Below, one piece after another: positions 24,531-40,300 of a stretch of 64,000 nt of DNA. A program made the translations under genes and the position numbers. The notes beneath the pieces were generated by a model. That model had not been told where the DNA came from. It saw only the letters and a list, made by a program, of their open reading frames with translations, and did not search any database. The stretch is taken from the NCBI GenBank assembly GCA_038501625.1, contig JAZAYU010000008.1, forward strand, positions 7,378,938 through 7,442,937, read 5' to 3'. This DNA comes from Corbicula japonica (lineage: Eukaryota > Mollusca > Bivalvia > Venerida > Cyrenidae). Numbering within the stretch: the first letter of the stretch is position 1; the number at the start of each line of letters is the position of its first letter.

Positions 24531-24827
24531 ACTACTATTTTTCAACTTCACTTTTTAGAGGTATTTTTCGCTGAAACCTGGTCCCTATGATTTCAATTAG
24601 ATAATGACACAAGTGATCTCAGTAAACATGTTTCACTGTAACATTTCACAAGAAGACAATAATGTCTTTGTCATGTGAGGAATTTTAGAACTGCCGCTTC
24701 AATCAAAAAGATAGTGGGAATGCTGATGAATAACTCCCCAAGTGTTGAAAACCCTAAAAGGACAATTCTTACCATGTTTGCAAATATTTGTATTGTTCCA
24801 ACTGGAAGTATTGTGATTGCATTTCAG

Positions 24828-28080
<3,253 letters not shown>

Positions 28081-28120
28081 CTTCGTTCTCTTGTTACATT
28101 CTTGTAGAACAGTGGGGTAA

Positions 28121-28126
28121 AATAAA
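28121..28126 (+). terminator. RPS20 polyadenylation signal AATAAA
   Basis: AATAAA lies 41 bases after the stop codon, a typical distance for the short 3' UTR of a ribosomal protein mRNA. Confidence 0.75.
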
Positions 28127-30778
28127 AAAAGTAAAATGTGATATAGTTTTCTTCTTTAATATTATTAGCCATTACTTTTAACCTGATTCAGGGGAGATAA
28201 GTTTAATGTTCAGCAGATAAGCAGAAAGTATTGTTTATGTCCTTGAAGGGTGACATATAGTTATTGCACTGCTCATTATGCTCCCAAAGGAAGGCATGAA
28301 GTTATCGCACTGTGGTTCAGAAACTTCACGGGAATTGTCACCAAGCCTAGTTGTGAGCATCATTTGGAGTTTCTGCTCAATTTATTTTTGGCAGAATTAT
28401 AGGCCTGTCGCTGAGAGCTAGACATCACGTGTTGGCAAGCAGTCTGTACTTAAAATTGACAGTTCCGTTATGTTCCTGCATTAGTGCATTTGGCCGTACA
28501 AACTGACATGCATTGAGCAATCTTTATATTTCACATGACTGTTAACCTCGGTAAACTGGAGTATCATAGGCGAATCCCAAGGTCTCATCTCAAAGGTCAA
28601 GGTCACAGGGGGTCTAAGGACAGCTTGATTGGGCCCATGCACTGAGCAATCTTGTTAATACCCTGCACGAATGTAACCCTTAGTATGACATGGGCAAGCG
28701 CAAACCCCAGGTTCCCATCCCAAAGATCAAGGTCGCAGTAACGGTTCAATTGTCATGTCAGCTTGTCTATACAACTTTGAAGTACGATGAGCAGTCTTAT
28801 TTATAGATTGTTATATTAAGCCCGACTGTTAAGGGTTTACCACACTCCTCCCCAGCACGTTCATTGATCAAACGAAAATTGTAAAATTCTAAATAACGGC
28901 AAAATGCCGTTCAATGAAACTTTGCAGAAATGAAACTAAAACAAAAGAAAAACCATTTGCATGAGAACTCTGAAGTTCATGAACAATATACCAAAGCAAC
29001 TCATACCTGAAATAAGTATATGCTGGTATACAATGTTTAGTGTCAATTCGTCAAAATAATGTTGGGGTTTTCAAGAAATTCAAGGAAATCTTACTTCCTG
29101 GTTCAAAGTGAAAGTAGAATCTTGTTTTAGTATGTGCTTGGTAATTAGAACATGAATTAGACTGAATTGAGCTTGCAAACATTTACTACATCCATAGCTA
29201 AATACATTTATTTACTAAAATCTAGGTGGCAATAAGTATTTCCCCCAAAATTCATTTTAGAAATTTTAGCTAGTTTTCGCCATTTGCAATGCTTGCGACC
29301 ACCTTAAAAAAAAACAACAGGTGATGCAATTAACGCTGTGAAATTTTAGGTGTGAGATTTCAAAATGTGAAATAATGGTCCCAATTTGCACTTATGTCAA
29401 TTAGAAATTTAGTGATAGCAAAGACCTATTGTTTGCTTATTATCTTGACGTAACCAAAGGGAAAATAGGACCGTCCACTATAATCATTAATTGATTAAAC
29501 TTGTACTATAGTGAAAATCTTGACTTCTTGACTAGCGAATGAAGCGATCCTATCTATGAATTATGTGTTCTCATGTTTATGTGTATGTACATAATGATAA
29601 AGATTGTAAATAAATTTGGAAACTTGGAATATTAAAGGAATAGAAAAGAATGTCAGTTAAGGGCTCCAGCTAATGAAATGAATATAAAGAGCCCCATTAT
29701 ATGATTTTTTGGTCGGACACTTCCTTCAAAAATTATGGTAACATTAACATAATACTGACTCCCTGGGATACATAGCTATACATGTAACCAAGATCAAATA
29801 GACTTTCACAGGATCATTGTGTAATTACTATGAAAGTGGAAATAATCAAGAGAAATACAAAGAAAAGAAATAAGCTTTAATAATATAAGAATAAATATAA
29901 TTTTGCTAATCCAACAATTTCCATACTATGATTGACAAAAAAAATCGTGTGCCTCTTTCATTTGCTAAATGACATTTATAAGGCATTTGGCATTGCTTTA
30001 AGTTGTGATGTATTGGTATAAACTGGATTAAAATATTAGAGGGTTACGCAAGGCTATCCGCCATTTATCGTGTTTCGGATTGGTCACGTGACTTCCGACT
30101 TGCATCTGGCCATATCGTCCGTAAATCATTTTGACTTGGGAAACTAATTTCAGCTACTCTTGTAAAAAATACAACTGTTTACCTTGTTAAGACTTGTTAA
30201 CCTGGACGGTGTAACTATCGGTGTGATACAGAACTTTGTTTTCAACGTGGTCAAAGTTTCAATCTTTACATCCTCACCAGAAAATGTACAAAATAATCAA
30301 ATGTTTTCGTGAAGCTGGTTTAATAGAAATCATTAAATGCAAAATGTTCCAAACTTAAGTTGGTTGCACATTTATGCATACAATGACTGCACACATGCAA
30401 TTTTTGGGATACAGTTTTAAAGCCCTCGCGTCTTGACCTTTCGGAAATTACACTGTTCTCAAAATGTTTGGTCTGTCTGTGTTTATTTGTATCTTTTCAC
30501 GTTCTATCTCTCATGTGGTGTTGGAAAATTCATCATATTGAGTTCATTTTTGCTAACGAAAAGCTGAAACTTGGTAGATATATTGCAAACATCATATTAT
30601 TGAATAAAAACAGAAAATATAAGATATTGAAAAACACAAGTTTTCTTCGCTCGTGGTCGTTATGATACACCGGAAGTTAAAAACCGCTCGTCGCCGTGTT
30701 CTCGACTTCGTAACTCAACCCTGCCGCATGCGCGCCAGTCTAAAGACGGACGAATGTGCGGCTATCGTAGCCCGGAGT
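28127..30778. other. Intergenic repeats and unassigned sequence
   Basis: 28550-28760 has two diverged blocks with 'caaggtcaaggtcacagg' / 'caaagatcaaggtcgcagta', related to the tandem repeats at 0.3-1.1 and 55 kb. 28840-28925 is a fragment of the MITE at 23387 (ccacactcctcccc, cggcaaaatgccgttcaatg). The rest is AT-rich. 30055-30130 has a cacgtg box and a GC-richer patch. No gene is recognised. Confidence 0.5.
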
Positions 30779-31120
30779 TTACTACAAATTTGGATTTCAG
30801 TTAGATTTTGGCTTGCAACCAAAAACATCAAACACGATGTGCGGCACATGATATTTTCGTTGAGAAGAAGCACGGGAAAGTATAACTGACATACTGTTGT
30901 TCATTTGTTAATCACGCTTTCAGGGTGCTTAACTTTAAGCCACACAATAATTTGATTGACAAGACAAACCTAAATTTGGAAGTAAAATACAGCGTCTTTT
31001 GATTGGAGCGGCAGTTCAAACAGTCGTCGCATGACAAGAAAAGTGGTCGGCGTCTTGTGAAGTGCTGCAGTGCAACAGGTGTTTACGGAGGTTGCTCGCT
31101 GGGTCAAATCTAATGTAGTA
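30779..31120. mobile_element. MITE family A, copy 2 (reverse orientation, shortened)
   Basis: It starts ttactacaaatttggatttc and ends gggtcaaatctaatgtagta. Internal agtgctgcagtgcaacaggt and gtttacggaggttgctcgct are the reverse complement of copy 1. The right terminal repeat lacks about 14 bases. It lies about 40 bp from copy 3, in opposite orientation. Confidence 0.85.
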
Positions 31121-31162
31121 TCCTTAGCGAGGTGATGCAATGAGTACGACGGGGCTCAAATA

Positions 31163-33503
31163 TTACCAATTTCGATTTTAATTAGATTTTGAACCAGCGA
31201 GCGACCTCCGTAAACATCTGTTCAGGGTTGCCAGCGGACTTGAAAAGTCAGGGAAATTTTTTTTTTCAAGGTCAGGGAATTGTCAGGGAATTTTGAAAAT
31301 TGGTCAGTGAAAAATAAAAATCCTGAAAAGTCAGTGAAAAGTCAGGGAAAAATAAATTTGAAAGAAAAAATTGTTCTATTTTATTAAAGATTGCATTTAC
31401 AAATTTTCTATTATGAACCTTTTTTATAATTGTGTATTATAATAAAAGTTCTTATATTTAAAAAAAATTGCCTGAAGACTGAAAGACTCTGCAACCCTTG
31501 CCTCCAGAAATTATAATAACAAGGTGCTACACACAAAACCCATGTTCTTCCCTCCAAGAGCCAGCTCAAAGCAACACTCTGAACTTAGTAATTTCTGCTA
31601 TACAGGCCTTACTGATGATAGTTTGTGTCTTTGCCCATATATTTTCATCTATGGTTGGATTTTAAAATAATTTGCAGAAGTGACTATCATAATGTGTGAA
31701 TATCTCATGTACAAAATCTGTTTTCCAACATTCAGTTCACAGCAACCTAGTTTTTTTTGTATAATGGCAGGATTTTTTTTAAAATATTGCGGCACAAACT
31801 ACTGCTACAGTTTTCAAGATACTGACTTTAAACTTTAAACAAGTGAGGTACTTGGTAACATGGGTAGATGTGCCTGACATATTTTTTATGTGGCTCAGTC
31901 CATCATTTTTATGATAGGTGCATGATTTTTATGCCTCCACAAAGTGGGAGGCATATAGAATTTCACTCGTCTGTCCGTCCGTGCGTACGTCCCCAAATCT
32001 TTTGGCATCAACTCCTCCTAAACTGTTAGGCGGATTTCTTTCAAACTTGCACAGATGATCAAGCAGGATGTGTAGATGATCATAAAGAAAGGATTTTTTC
32101 CTGCGACCATTTTACCAGAGTCATGGCCCTTTGTTATTTAAAATTATGTTGTAGCAGTGGGGGCATCAGTGTCTAGTTTTAATCTTGTGACAAAAACTTC
32201 AAAAATTTTCTCTCGATTAATTTGAAAATTTAAGCATACATTCTGCATCAACTGACCTATTTTCCATTAGACCCAGTATATATGTGGTTGACATATTTTT
32301 CACTATTAATTATTAATATTTATTGGATTGGAACAGGGATCTTAAAAACCTACATGCATTTTTTCTAAGTTTATCCAAGCACTGAACAGGCTAAATTGTG
32401 TGTTTTGTTTCACTTGTATGGTGTAAACAGCATTGTATTTGAGTTATGTATAATAATAATTTTTTTAAAGGAAACATGTATGGACATTCTGTCTGAGGGG
32501 TTGTTTTACTTGTGTTAAATGGTATGTTGTTTGCTGGCCCATTTTACAGATTATATTTCTTTTACTCTGCATTTGATGATTATTCCAGTCATTAGTGAAT
32601 ACTGGATACTTAAGCTTCAGTTGTGATAATCTCTTGCTGTATACTATGTTGTTTATTCATTTAGTTTCTGTATGAAGAATAAGAATACATTATTTGCCAA
32701 TTATCTAAGAAGTATAAGCATGTACATTTTATTGGTTAAATCTTGTAAGAGTACATATTTAATATTTCACTATCTATCGAACTTTATACTTGATATATAA
32801 ATGATGATTTAATTGTTAATTAATGTAATAATATATTGTTAAAATAATAAAAATGTACTTATGGGCAGCAGTAGGGGTGTTAGCGGCCGTTTACGTTCGG
32901 TATTATTGGTCAGTGAAAAACCTGATTTGGTCAGTGAAAAGTCAGGGAAAAGTCAGGGAATTTGTTTCATCCTTGGTGCTGGACACCCTGCTGTTGCACT
33001 GCGCTGCGTTCAACTTCAAAGTAAGGTTTTGCTGTCAATCAATTTCTTTTGTCGCTGAAAATTTTGTTTTCCAACGAATTAAAGCAACAACAAAAGGTGT
33101 GGCTTTAAAGTAAAGCAACATGAAGGTGTGATTAAGTATGAACAGCGTTCTATCAATTAAACGTTCTCGCTACTTTTCAAAGGAAATATCGCAGGTGATT
33201 GGAAGACGGACCCCGTTTTTCTCCAAATTGTGTATTAACTGGCCCCCACCCCCCACCCAAAAAAATGAGGGTCTACACAGGGTCTACACTACATAAACTC
33301 ATCTTTTTTGTTCTGTTTTGATAGATTGGGATCGTTATCAGTCTATCCACACCGAATTTACTATCAAATACCAGGTTCTCAGAAATTCGTGTCCCGACTG
33401 TATAAGCGGAAGCAAGGTTATGAGGAAATATAAGTCGCCGCGCCGCACGTTTGTTGTTTTTGGTTGCAGGCGAAAATCTAACTGAAATCGTAATTTGTAG
33501 TAA
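31163..33503. mobile_element. MITE family A, copy 3, split by a transposon
   Basis: The left part 31163-31222 (ttaccaatttcgattttaat ... gtaaacatctgtt) and the right part 32991-33503 (ctgttgcactgcgctgcg ... actgaaatcgtaatttgtag, then taa) rejoin into one copy of the family seen at 15166-15638. The right part includes aacaaaaggtgtggctttaa. The intervening 1,768 bp is a separate element. Confidence 0.88.
31223..32990. mobile_element. 1.77-kb DNA transposon, TIR CAGGGTTGCCAGC, 5-bp TSD CTGTT
   Basis: The terminal repeats cagggttgccagc and gctggacaccctg are inverted. CTGTT at 31218-31222 and 32991-32995 is a perfect 5-bp target duplication. The undisturbed site gtaaacacctgttgcactgc in the related MITE at 15.2 kb confirms the boundaries. 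Subterminal regions carry many copies of 'agtcagggaa' (31246-31350 and 32925-32965). The interior holds a dispersed repeat with cctccacaaagtgggaggca (31930-31950). No transposase frame is present. Confidence 0.9.
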
Positions 33504-33984
33504 CAAATAATGTAGATGCAGACACTGATTTCGAATGTTAAATATTTTATTCATTCTGGTTTTGCGTTTTTCTCATAAAAAAATTAAAATAACAAGATCA
33601 ATTTAAAAATGTCGCACTCTCAAAATATTCTTTGTCGCGCCATTGTAACTTAATGATTGGCACAAGTACACAATTTCGTTTGAAAATAAAAGTTTTTTAC
33701 CTGCTTTATCGACAACAACTTTTGCAGCTAGTGTTAGCAGAATCTGGTATTTGCTAAAAAAGGTGTAGAGACTGCAACGCTGTGTTGTAAAGGCAGATAG
33801 TGAACAACTCCAGCATGACAAGCTCGTGTTTTGGAAACAAATATTGCGGATAGAAAAAAAACCATTTAAAACACAAAGTCGACAACTTTTCGTTTGCTTT
33901 AGAAATGCATGAATGCGGTTTATACTCATTCATTGTAAGCATTTCTTGCCAATGACATAGTAGAACCAGAGCTAACAAACTGCA
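33504..33984. other. Intergenic sequence between MITE and lectin gene end
   Basis: Two overlapping minus-strand frames (33603-33978) show no domain I recognise. One ends at a donor-like gataaagcag|gtaaaa near 33700 on the minus strand, but no partner exon is seen. Left uncalled. Confidence 0.35.
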
Positions 33985-33990
33985 TTTATT
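33985..33990 (-). terminator. Likely polyadenylation signal of the lectin gene
   Basis: AATAAA on the minus strand, about 330 bases beyond the lectin stop codon. Another signal could be used. Confidence 0.5.
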
Positions 33991-34318
33991 GTAATTTGTA
34001 GAGGCTCAAACTCCAGTCGTGTCTGGTATGTTTTCTATAGTATTAACTAGTGATTTTTTCTTCTTGCAAAATCGTCTGCCGAGACATGATAGGCCGATTT
34101 CCTGATGGTCTAACCTTTAGAAAAACTCTCCAGACAATTACCAAACCAAGTGAAAAAGTGGAATACTTGACCCAGCCTCTCAATCCGACTTGTCCGCTCA
34201 AACTCATTGTCAGTTAACAGTACGATCTTCAGCTTCTCTCGTGAATGCAGAGATACAGTTATGGACGGAAATTCATTGCATACAATTAGAGTGTATGTGT
34301 TACATCGATATCATTACG

Positions 34319-37300
34319 TTAAAGCAGTGTAAGCCCCGACAATAGTTTGCATACGTATTCACTACACCTGCGCGTAGACTTGCACACCACCACGAATGCC
34401 TGACACTCGTCAATAGTGTAACAGCGGTATGCACAGTCCGTCTCGTGAGGAACGTCTAGGGTTCCGATCTGATCTGACGGCGAAAAACTCGTTGATATTT
34501 TGTCCAGTAAAGGCGGCCATAACCTTTCAAAAATCGTCTCATCCGGGTCTTTGGTTAGGAGTACTTCATACGGTGTGATATTTGTTGTACTTGGAACGTA
34601 GACTCTGTCTAAAGCTGTAAAAGAGACATGAGTATTGTTATTTGCCTTAAACAGAACTTTTCAAATATTTCTGTAGACAATCTCAGAAATGAAACCATTG
34701 GCGTTAACTGTTACCAGAACTGAGGTTTGAAAAACCGGTAAATTAGCAATAGGGTCCTACCGATATACAGAGTTATCTCAATATTCTGTCCTAAGTTACA
34801 TCCCTTTGTAACGCGCACCTGTCACTGGGTAGTTCCGGTCTGAGATTGACATTAAAGGTTGAACAAGGTAAATCCAATTCCCATAGACCTCAATGTTAAA
34901 TTCTCAATATTCAATGTATATTTAACATGATTTCTGTCATCTTAATTTCTAGACAACAATATATTGCCGTGAAGATCTACATTTCATCTATTCAAAAACA
35001 CACAGGAAATAGGGGGTTAACTTACTTCGTAACTTGTAAGAAAATTACTGATCTCTAACCCGACAGACCCTATTTTAAACGCGGTATCGCAAATACGGTG
35101 CTAAAAATATACATCCGCTGATCCGGAACTAGTTCGCCTCTACCAAACGAGATATATGCATGAAATTGCTTTCATTTATTTTCCTGATATGTTATTTCTG
35201 CAAACAAGCCACAAACATGCCGATTTCTAACAGTTAAGAGGCCCCCAGATGATGAGAAAAAATAGCATATTATTAAAACGGACTTCATTCGAATGGACCA
35301 CGGAGGGATACACCGTGATTTGGTGTAATTCATAGGGATGGCATTTTCCACCTATTTTACCATTCGAATGTTCGAATCAGTTTGCATTCGAACGTTCGAA
35401 ATATTAACAAACAATCACATAAACCAAGAAACGACCTGTTTTTACACATTGTCATTCAAATAAATTTTGCCGATATTATCCGAGTATTCCAAAATCTTAA
35501 TAGTGAGTTCATTTATCGGAGAATGAGACTGTCTACGGATCTTCCTCTAAAACGTCAGACAAAACTGAAGCTGGCATAATTGCGAGTAAAAAGCTACTAA
35601 GGTGTATACGGTAGAAGAGTTTTGTGAAAAAAATATGATTTCTTCGATGTGAAGTTAAAAATAAATATAGTAAAGATCAGGTATTGTCATAGTGTGTTGA
35701 CAAATTGACAGTTCCCTGGTACCCAAGAATTCCGTCTGAAAACGGGACCTGTGTAGCTGTTACTGGTGTTAAATGACACGTGTTAAGTAAACATTGTGCC
35801 ATAACTTGGACCCCTAAATCTGATGTTTCGCGTGTCAAAGATTTTTCGGCGTTAGCTGTCTAAGCTCACTTTTGACCTAGTTTTTCGACCAATGAAATGT
35901 TGTAAATAATACTCGTATTCTCTTATTATGCAGAGGGAAAATGAAATAAACTATTTCGATTGGTAGCTATTTACACCAGAGAGGCATCTAGCAGGGTGGA
36001 GAGGTATCTAGTGGGATTTTATTATTATGCAGCGGAAAAATCAAATAGATTAATTAGATTGGTTGGTAGTGGGTGTTGTTTTGGAGGAAAAACATATTTA
36101 CGTTTTAAGTAACCAGTTAAGTCAATATTGATGGCTTAAATACAATATTATATGGAATATTCTTGGGTGTCACTTGCATACAATACACAGTGTAAAACGA
36201 AAGAGAAGTGTAGATATTCCTAGTTCTTACTGGTTCCTTTCTAGTTCCTTTGATACTGATTGTTAATTTCAAGTTCGTAAGACAAGTTCATTGTAGTGTA
36301 GTGGCTAACACTCTCGCCTCTCAAGCGGAGGCCCCGGGTTCAATACTTAGGACGGACACTTTTTTTTAAGTTAATATGCGTAAAAGTTGGTAGATTTCGC
36401 TCTTGTAACAGGCTGTTATTATTCATATTAATTAAATTTCAAGGACATTTATTCATCTTGAATTATCACTCTACAGGAGGTATTTTATTGAAACTGAATA
36501 TTTTGCTTCTTTAATCGACTTGTTATCACTGTATGAAATTGTTGCAACAGCTTCAACATTTTTTTTTTGAAAGACACTTTCAATAAATTTATGAGTTGTC
36601 ATGATTCGGTCGCTTAATCTCTACGTCATACTAAGAATGCAGGGAGGGTTCGTCAACAGCTATAACAAATAAAATAAAATAACTAAACTGTGTCTGCTTT
36701 GCCTCTCTGTATTTCTTTCTTTCTTATATACATGTACATATAAATCTTTTCCATCAACGCCGTTTATCTTTTTTAAAGATATTTCTTGTTACAGTATATT
36801 CTCTAACTGACATTACCATAGGTGTGAAGAACTAGATTTCCATTAATGAATGGCTCTATTGATTTACTAAATTAATCATTGTTACAATATGCAGTAAATA
36901 ATACAATATTTTTAATTATTAGATTACTGTCGTATTTTAGTAGATCTATTATACACTAACTTTCAAATTTGATTATGCGCGTGCACACAGTTTGTTTTAA
37001 TCCGCACCAAAGACCTATATTATACATAGATACGCGTCTTCGCTTTATCTCGCATGTGCACGCGGCCTGCGTTATCTCGGCGAATCACGTGATCGCTAAC
37101 CGTGTCATAGTAATCAATATGGCTGTCAATTCATACATCAGAAACTTTCATTTTATTGATCATGAAAACTTGATGTAATTAATAAAATATTTTAAATAAA
37201 AGTAAACGTTTTTAATGCTTATTATATCTTCTTTTCGCTTTGTGGCAACATTATAATTATATTCTTATTGCTCGTATTCCTGTAAATATCGTTTATCGAA

Positions 37301-40300
37301 CAACATATCGTTTATCGAACAACGTCCCCGGAAGACGTCCCCGGAAGTGGAAACATAATTTTCTGGCATGCGCACTTCTTCAAAGGGCAAGTAATTTTCA
37401 AGGGAAACAACCTAAAAAGTAACGCTTGGTCACGTGACGAGATTCTCGTCGAATCCACGAGAAAAAACGAGATTTCTTATATCAGTAATAGAGAGATGCG
37501 AATCTATTTATATATATAGGTCTCTGTCCGCACTTAATATTTTAGCCGTATGCTACAAAAGAACGCGCGTGCGCAGAAATCAATATACAGATATGTTATT
37601 TTCTACATGTATTTTGTAAACGGAAAGTGATTTATCTTGACGGTATTTGTGTCAAAATAATACCAAACCTTCTTGATTGGCGTTCATTATCGAATTTTCA
37701 CGAACGTTCGAATGCTTCAAATGCATTCGATTTTTCAAAACGTTATCCGGACGTTCGAATGTTCGAACGTTCGTTTACATCCCTAGTAATTCAACCTAAA
37801 ACAGACATGCAGTAGTCATCCGTGGTCCTTTCAAATACGTTTTGATAGGGTCTGGTCAGAGATCAGCATAATGCATAAAAACGTTTGATTACTATCATTG
37901 AATGGAAAAAATAGATAGTTTTATAGTGCAGCGCATAATATTTAAATTTTCTCTTTTACCCATTTTTATACGTTTGCGAGGTATGTATTAAACATCGTTA
38001 TGTTCGACCCCTTCGGTAATAAAGAGTAAAAATACGCAATTCTTATGCTCAAAAATGGCAGATTTGAGGGAAAGAAAAGTAAGAAACCGTTAACGAAAAA
38101 AAGGTAGACTAGTACAATTTATAACACATGATGTAAAATAAAGTTAGACTTCCGCCAATGAAACGCCCGTTCACTTTTATCAGGAATCTAGAACTATGTT
38201 AGCTCAACATTCCTGCTTTTATACATGTTCTTTCATGTCCATGCAACATTTTTGGCCAGGAATTTAATAGTCTAATATTATTTTAATAACGGAACCTTTT
38301 CCTACAAATTAAATTCACACCATTCGGTTCATAGATTTGTGCCATGTTCGTGTTAACGTATTTTTCAATATACTGCTCTTTTTTCTCCAAAAGTTTCTTT
38401 CTTATTCCAAAGACCTATATTATTCATATATATAGGTCTCTGCTTATTCTTATACAATTTAGAATATATTCAAACAGGGTGTCGTAATGTTTTCACGTTT
38501 TTCTCTTTATTTCATTTTTTTTTATTTCATTTAGTTTTACAATCAATTTTAATTAATTTAATAAAGTTTATATATGTTTGGGTAAAACTTTCCCGAATGC
38601 TATTTTATTAAATTCAGATCGGAGCGCTTTAAGTTGCAAATATCAAATAATGAATGTCTAGGGTCTCGAACAACATTGTGACAATTAATTAGAATATTTA
38701 ATCTCAAGTCACTTTCCTAAAACAACACTTTTACCCCCAACAAGCAACGTTTTCGACCTCTTACAAATCTACAACTAAACTTCAAAAGGCCTTTATCACA
38801 CCTCCAGCTGGTAAAACCCAGTCTTGCTAATTAGATTACGTAACATGATCATAAAACACCAGGCCCTTTTCTTAATAAGCATTATTTGCATGACTTAACG
38901 GTGACTGGCTGAATACTTAAGTGAACGTTTAAAAAGCTATAATTTCGATGCCAGCCAATAAATAAATTTTCATAAAGGATACGTGCAGTTACGTAAATAG
39001 GTAACTTAGTTATTAACTTAAAATCACTTTACAAAGATGATGGTTATTCCTTATATGCCTGTTTCACTTTTTTGATAATTTGACAATGCATTTTAACTTC
39101 AAAAGCACTTTGAAACTTTTTATCTACACTTTTAACGCTACGCTTTATTACCGCTTCTAAACCGGAACTACCCAATCAGCAAGGGAAGCTACTCTCAATG
39201 GGAGGTAACTCTGGATATCGGTAGGCCCCCATTCGTCCATAGTGAAGCATTTCATATTCAGTTAGGTGTCAGAAACCTGCACAGTTTCGGTACTAGAAAT
39301 ATCAAGTTCATTTTTGATAATTCAGCCGCTACAGATTTTGTCGAAGCGGCCCGGTAACAGTGGGTATCATGGTACCTTGCATTTTTCCGTGATGTATTTG
39401 ATTAAACTTTTAAGTTGTAATGAACAATTCTATTATGTTTTTCGGCGTGGGTGAATAATGCAGATCTAAATCAGCTAGCACATCCGTGTCATCTGATTAG
39501 TACTACACTGTTCACTTTTTTATTTATTCGGCTTTTTTTTCTGAGTAAAAAGTGAACAGCGCAAATCCTGATCAGATGGCACGGATGTGGATCTGGATCT
39601 ACACTGTTCGCACATGCGATAAAATGCGTTTATAACCATTAAAGGCTTACAGTCATGAATAGAAACTAAATCTCACCTTTTTTGCAGACGAATGCCGACA
39701 TCGTAAATTCGCATCGAACGAATTCAATATCTCGTTCCGGAGTTAAAATGCCACAATAATGTGTGTCCGCCTCTCCTGTAAAGAACCAGAGAAGAAACGG
39801 CAGAACTTTCATAACGGACTCATTGCCCAAGATCATAAAACTAAATCTGGAGATCAGTCTCAATTCTCAAGGATCTGATTGGCTGAAATGGCGACAAGTC
39901 GCCATTTCAGCCAATCAGATCCTTGAGATTTGAGACTGATCTCTAAACTTAATTTTATGATCTTGGGCCCTGGTCTATACAAAACGCTGATTTATCGGCC
40001 CAATGCAATGTCTCTTTTATTTCCAATCAGATCATAACAATATAAGACCGGCTGGTCATTGGGAGATTGAGTTTATAACATCCGATGCTGGGTACTAAGC
40101 TTTTGAATGGTCACAAAGAGACTCGGGTTACGAGTCTCCAGATGTTGTCTTCTAATTCTTGTGTTTTGATCATGTTGCCATCTAGTTCTAGTTTAAACCT
40201 ATTACACATGTTATACGGCTGTTATGTATAAACGAAGTATAGATCAAGTTCAGCTGGCACATCTGTGTCTTCTGATCAGGATCTGCACAGTTCGCTTTTT

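Larger units (their letters stand above)
20092..24584. mobile_element. 4.5-kb composite foldback element with nested insertions
   Basis: The outer arms are inverted copies. On the left, ggaccaggtttcaaagaaaa...tctaaatagtgaag (20092-20135); on the right, its complement cttcactttttagaggtatt...aaacctggtcc (24547-24584). A second inner pair is gttcgcccaactctcgattc...ttaataacaactcgcccca (20199-20267) against ttggggcgagtcgttattaa...gaatcgagagtgggtcgaac (24238-24300). Between them sit separate insertions at 20275-22383, 23387-24092 and 24344-24530. No transposase frame is visible. Confidence 0.8.
35333..37785. mobile_element. hAT-like non-autonomous transposon, 8-bp TSD GTAATTCA
   Basis: The ends TAGGGATG and CATCCCTA are inverted and the flanks GTAATTCA (35325-35332 and 37786-37793) are a perfect 8-bp duplication, the hAT signature. 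Subterminal regions are rich in the palindrome cgaacgttcg and variants (35360-35400, 37700-37775). The interior 2.4 kb shows no transposase, but holds a tRNA-like head at 36293 and a small MITE at 37012-37523. Confidence 0.9.
34745..39232. mobile_element. 4.5-kb foldback element in lectin intron 4
   Basis: The left arm agggtcctaccgatatacag, agttatctc and ggtagttccggt (34751-34834) recurs inverted at 39165-39232 as accggaactaccc, gaggtaact and ctggatatcggtaggccccc. Arms are about 75-85 bp with a diverged middle. Further inside, ggaccacggagg (35295-35310) faces ccgtggtcc (37820-37828). A hAT-like element lies within it. Boundaries are approximate. Confidence 0.6.

Noticed and set aside
33603..33978. 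Minus-strand exon ending gataaagcag|gtaaaa
   Set aside because: There is a plausible donor but no recognisable protein and no partner exon.
36293..36362. Functional tRNA gene
   Set aside because: A and B boxes and an anticodon-like stem are present, but the acceptor ends do not pair.
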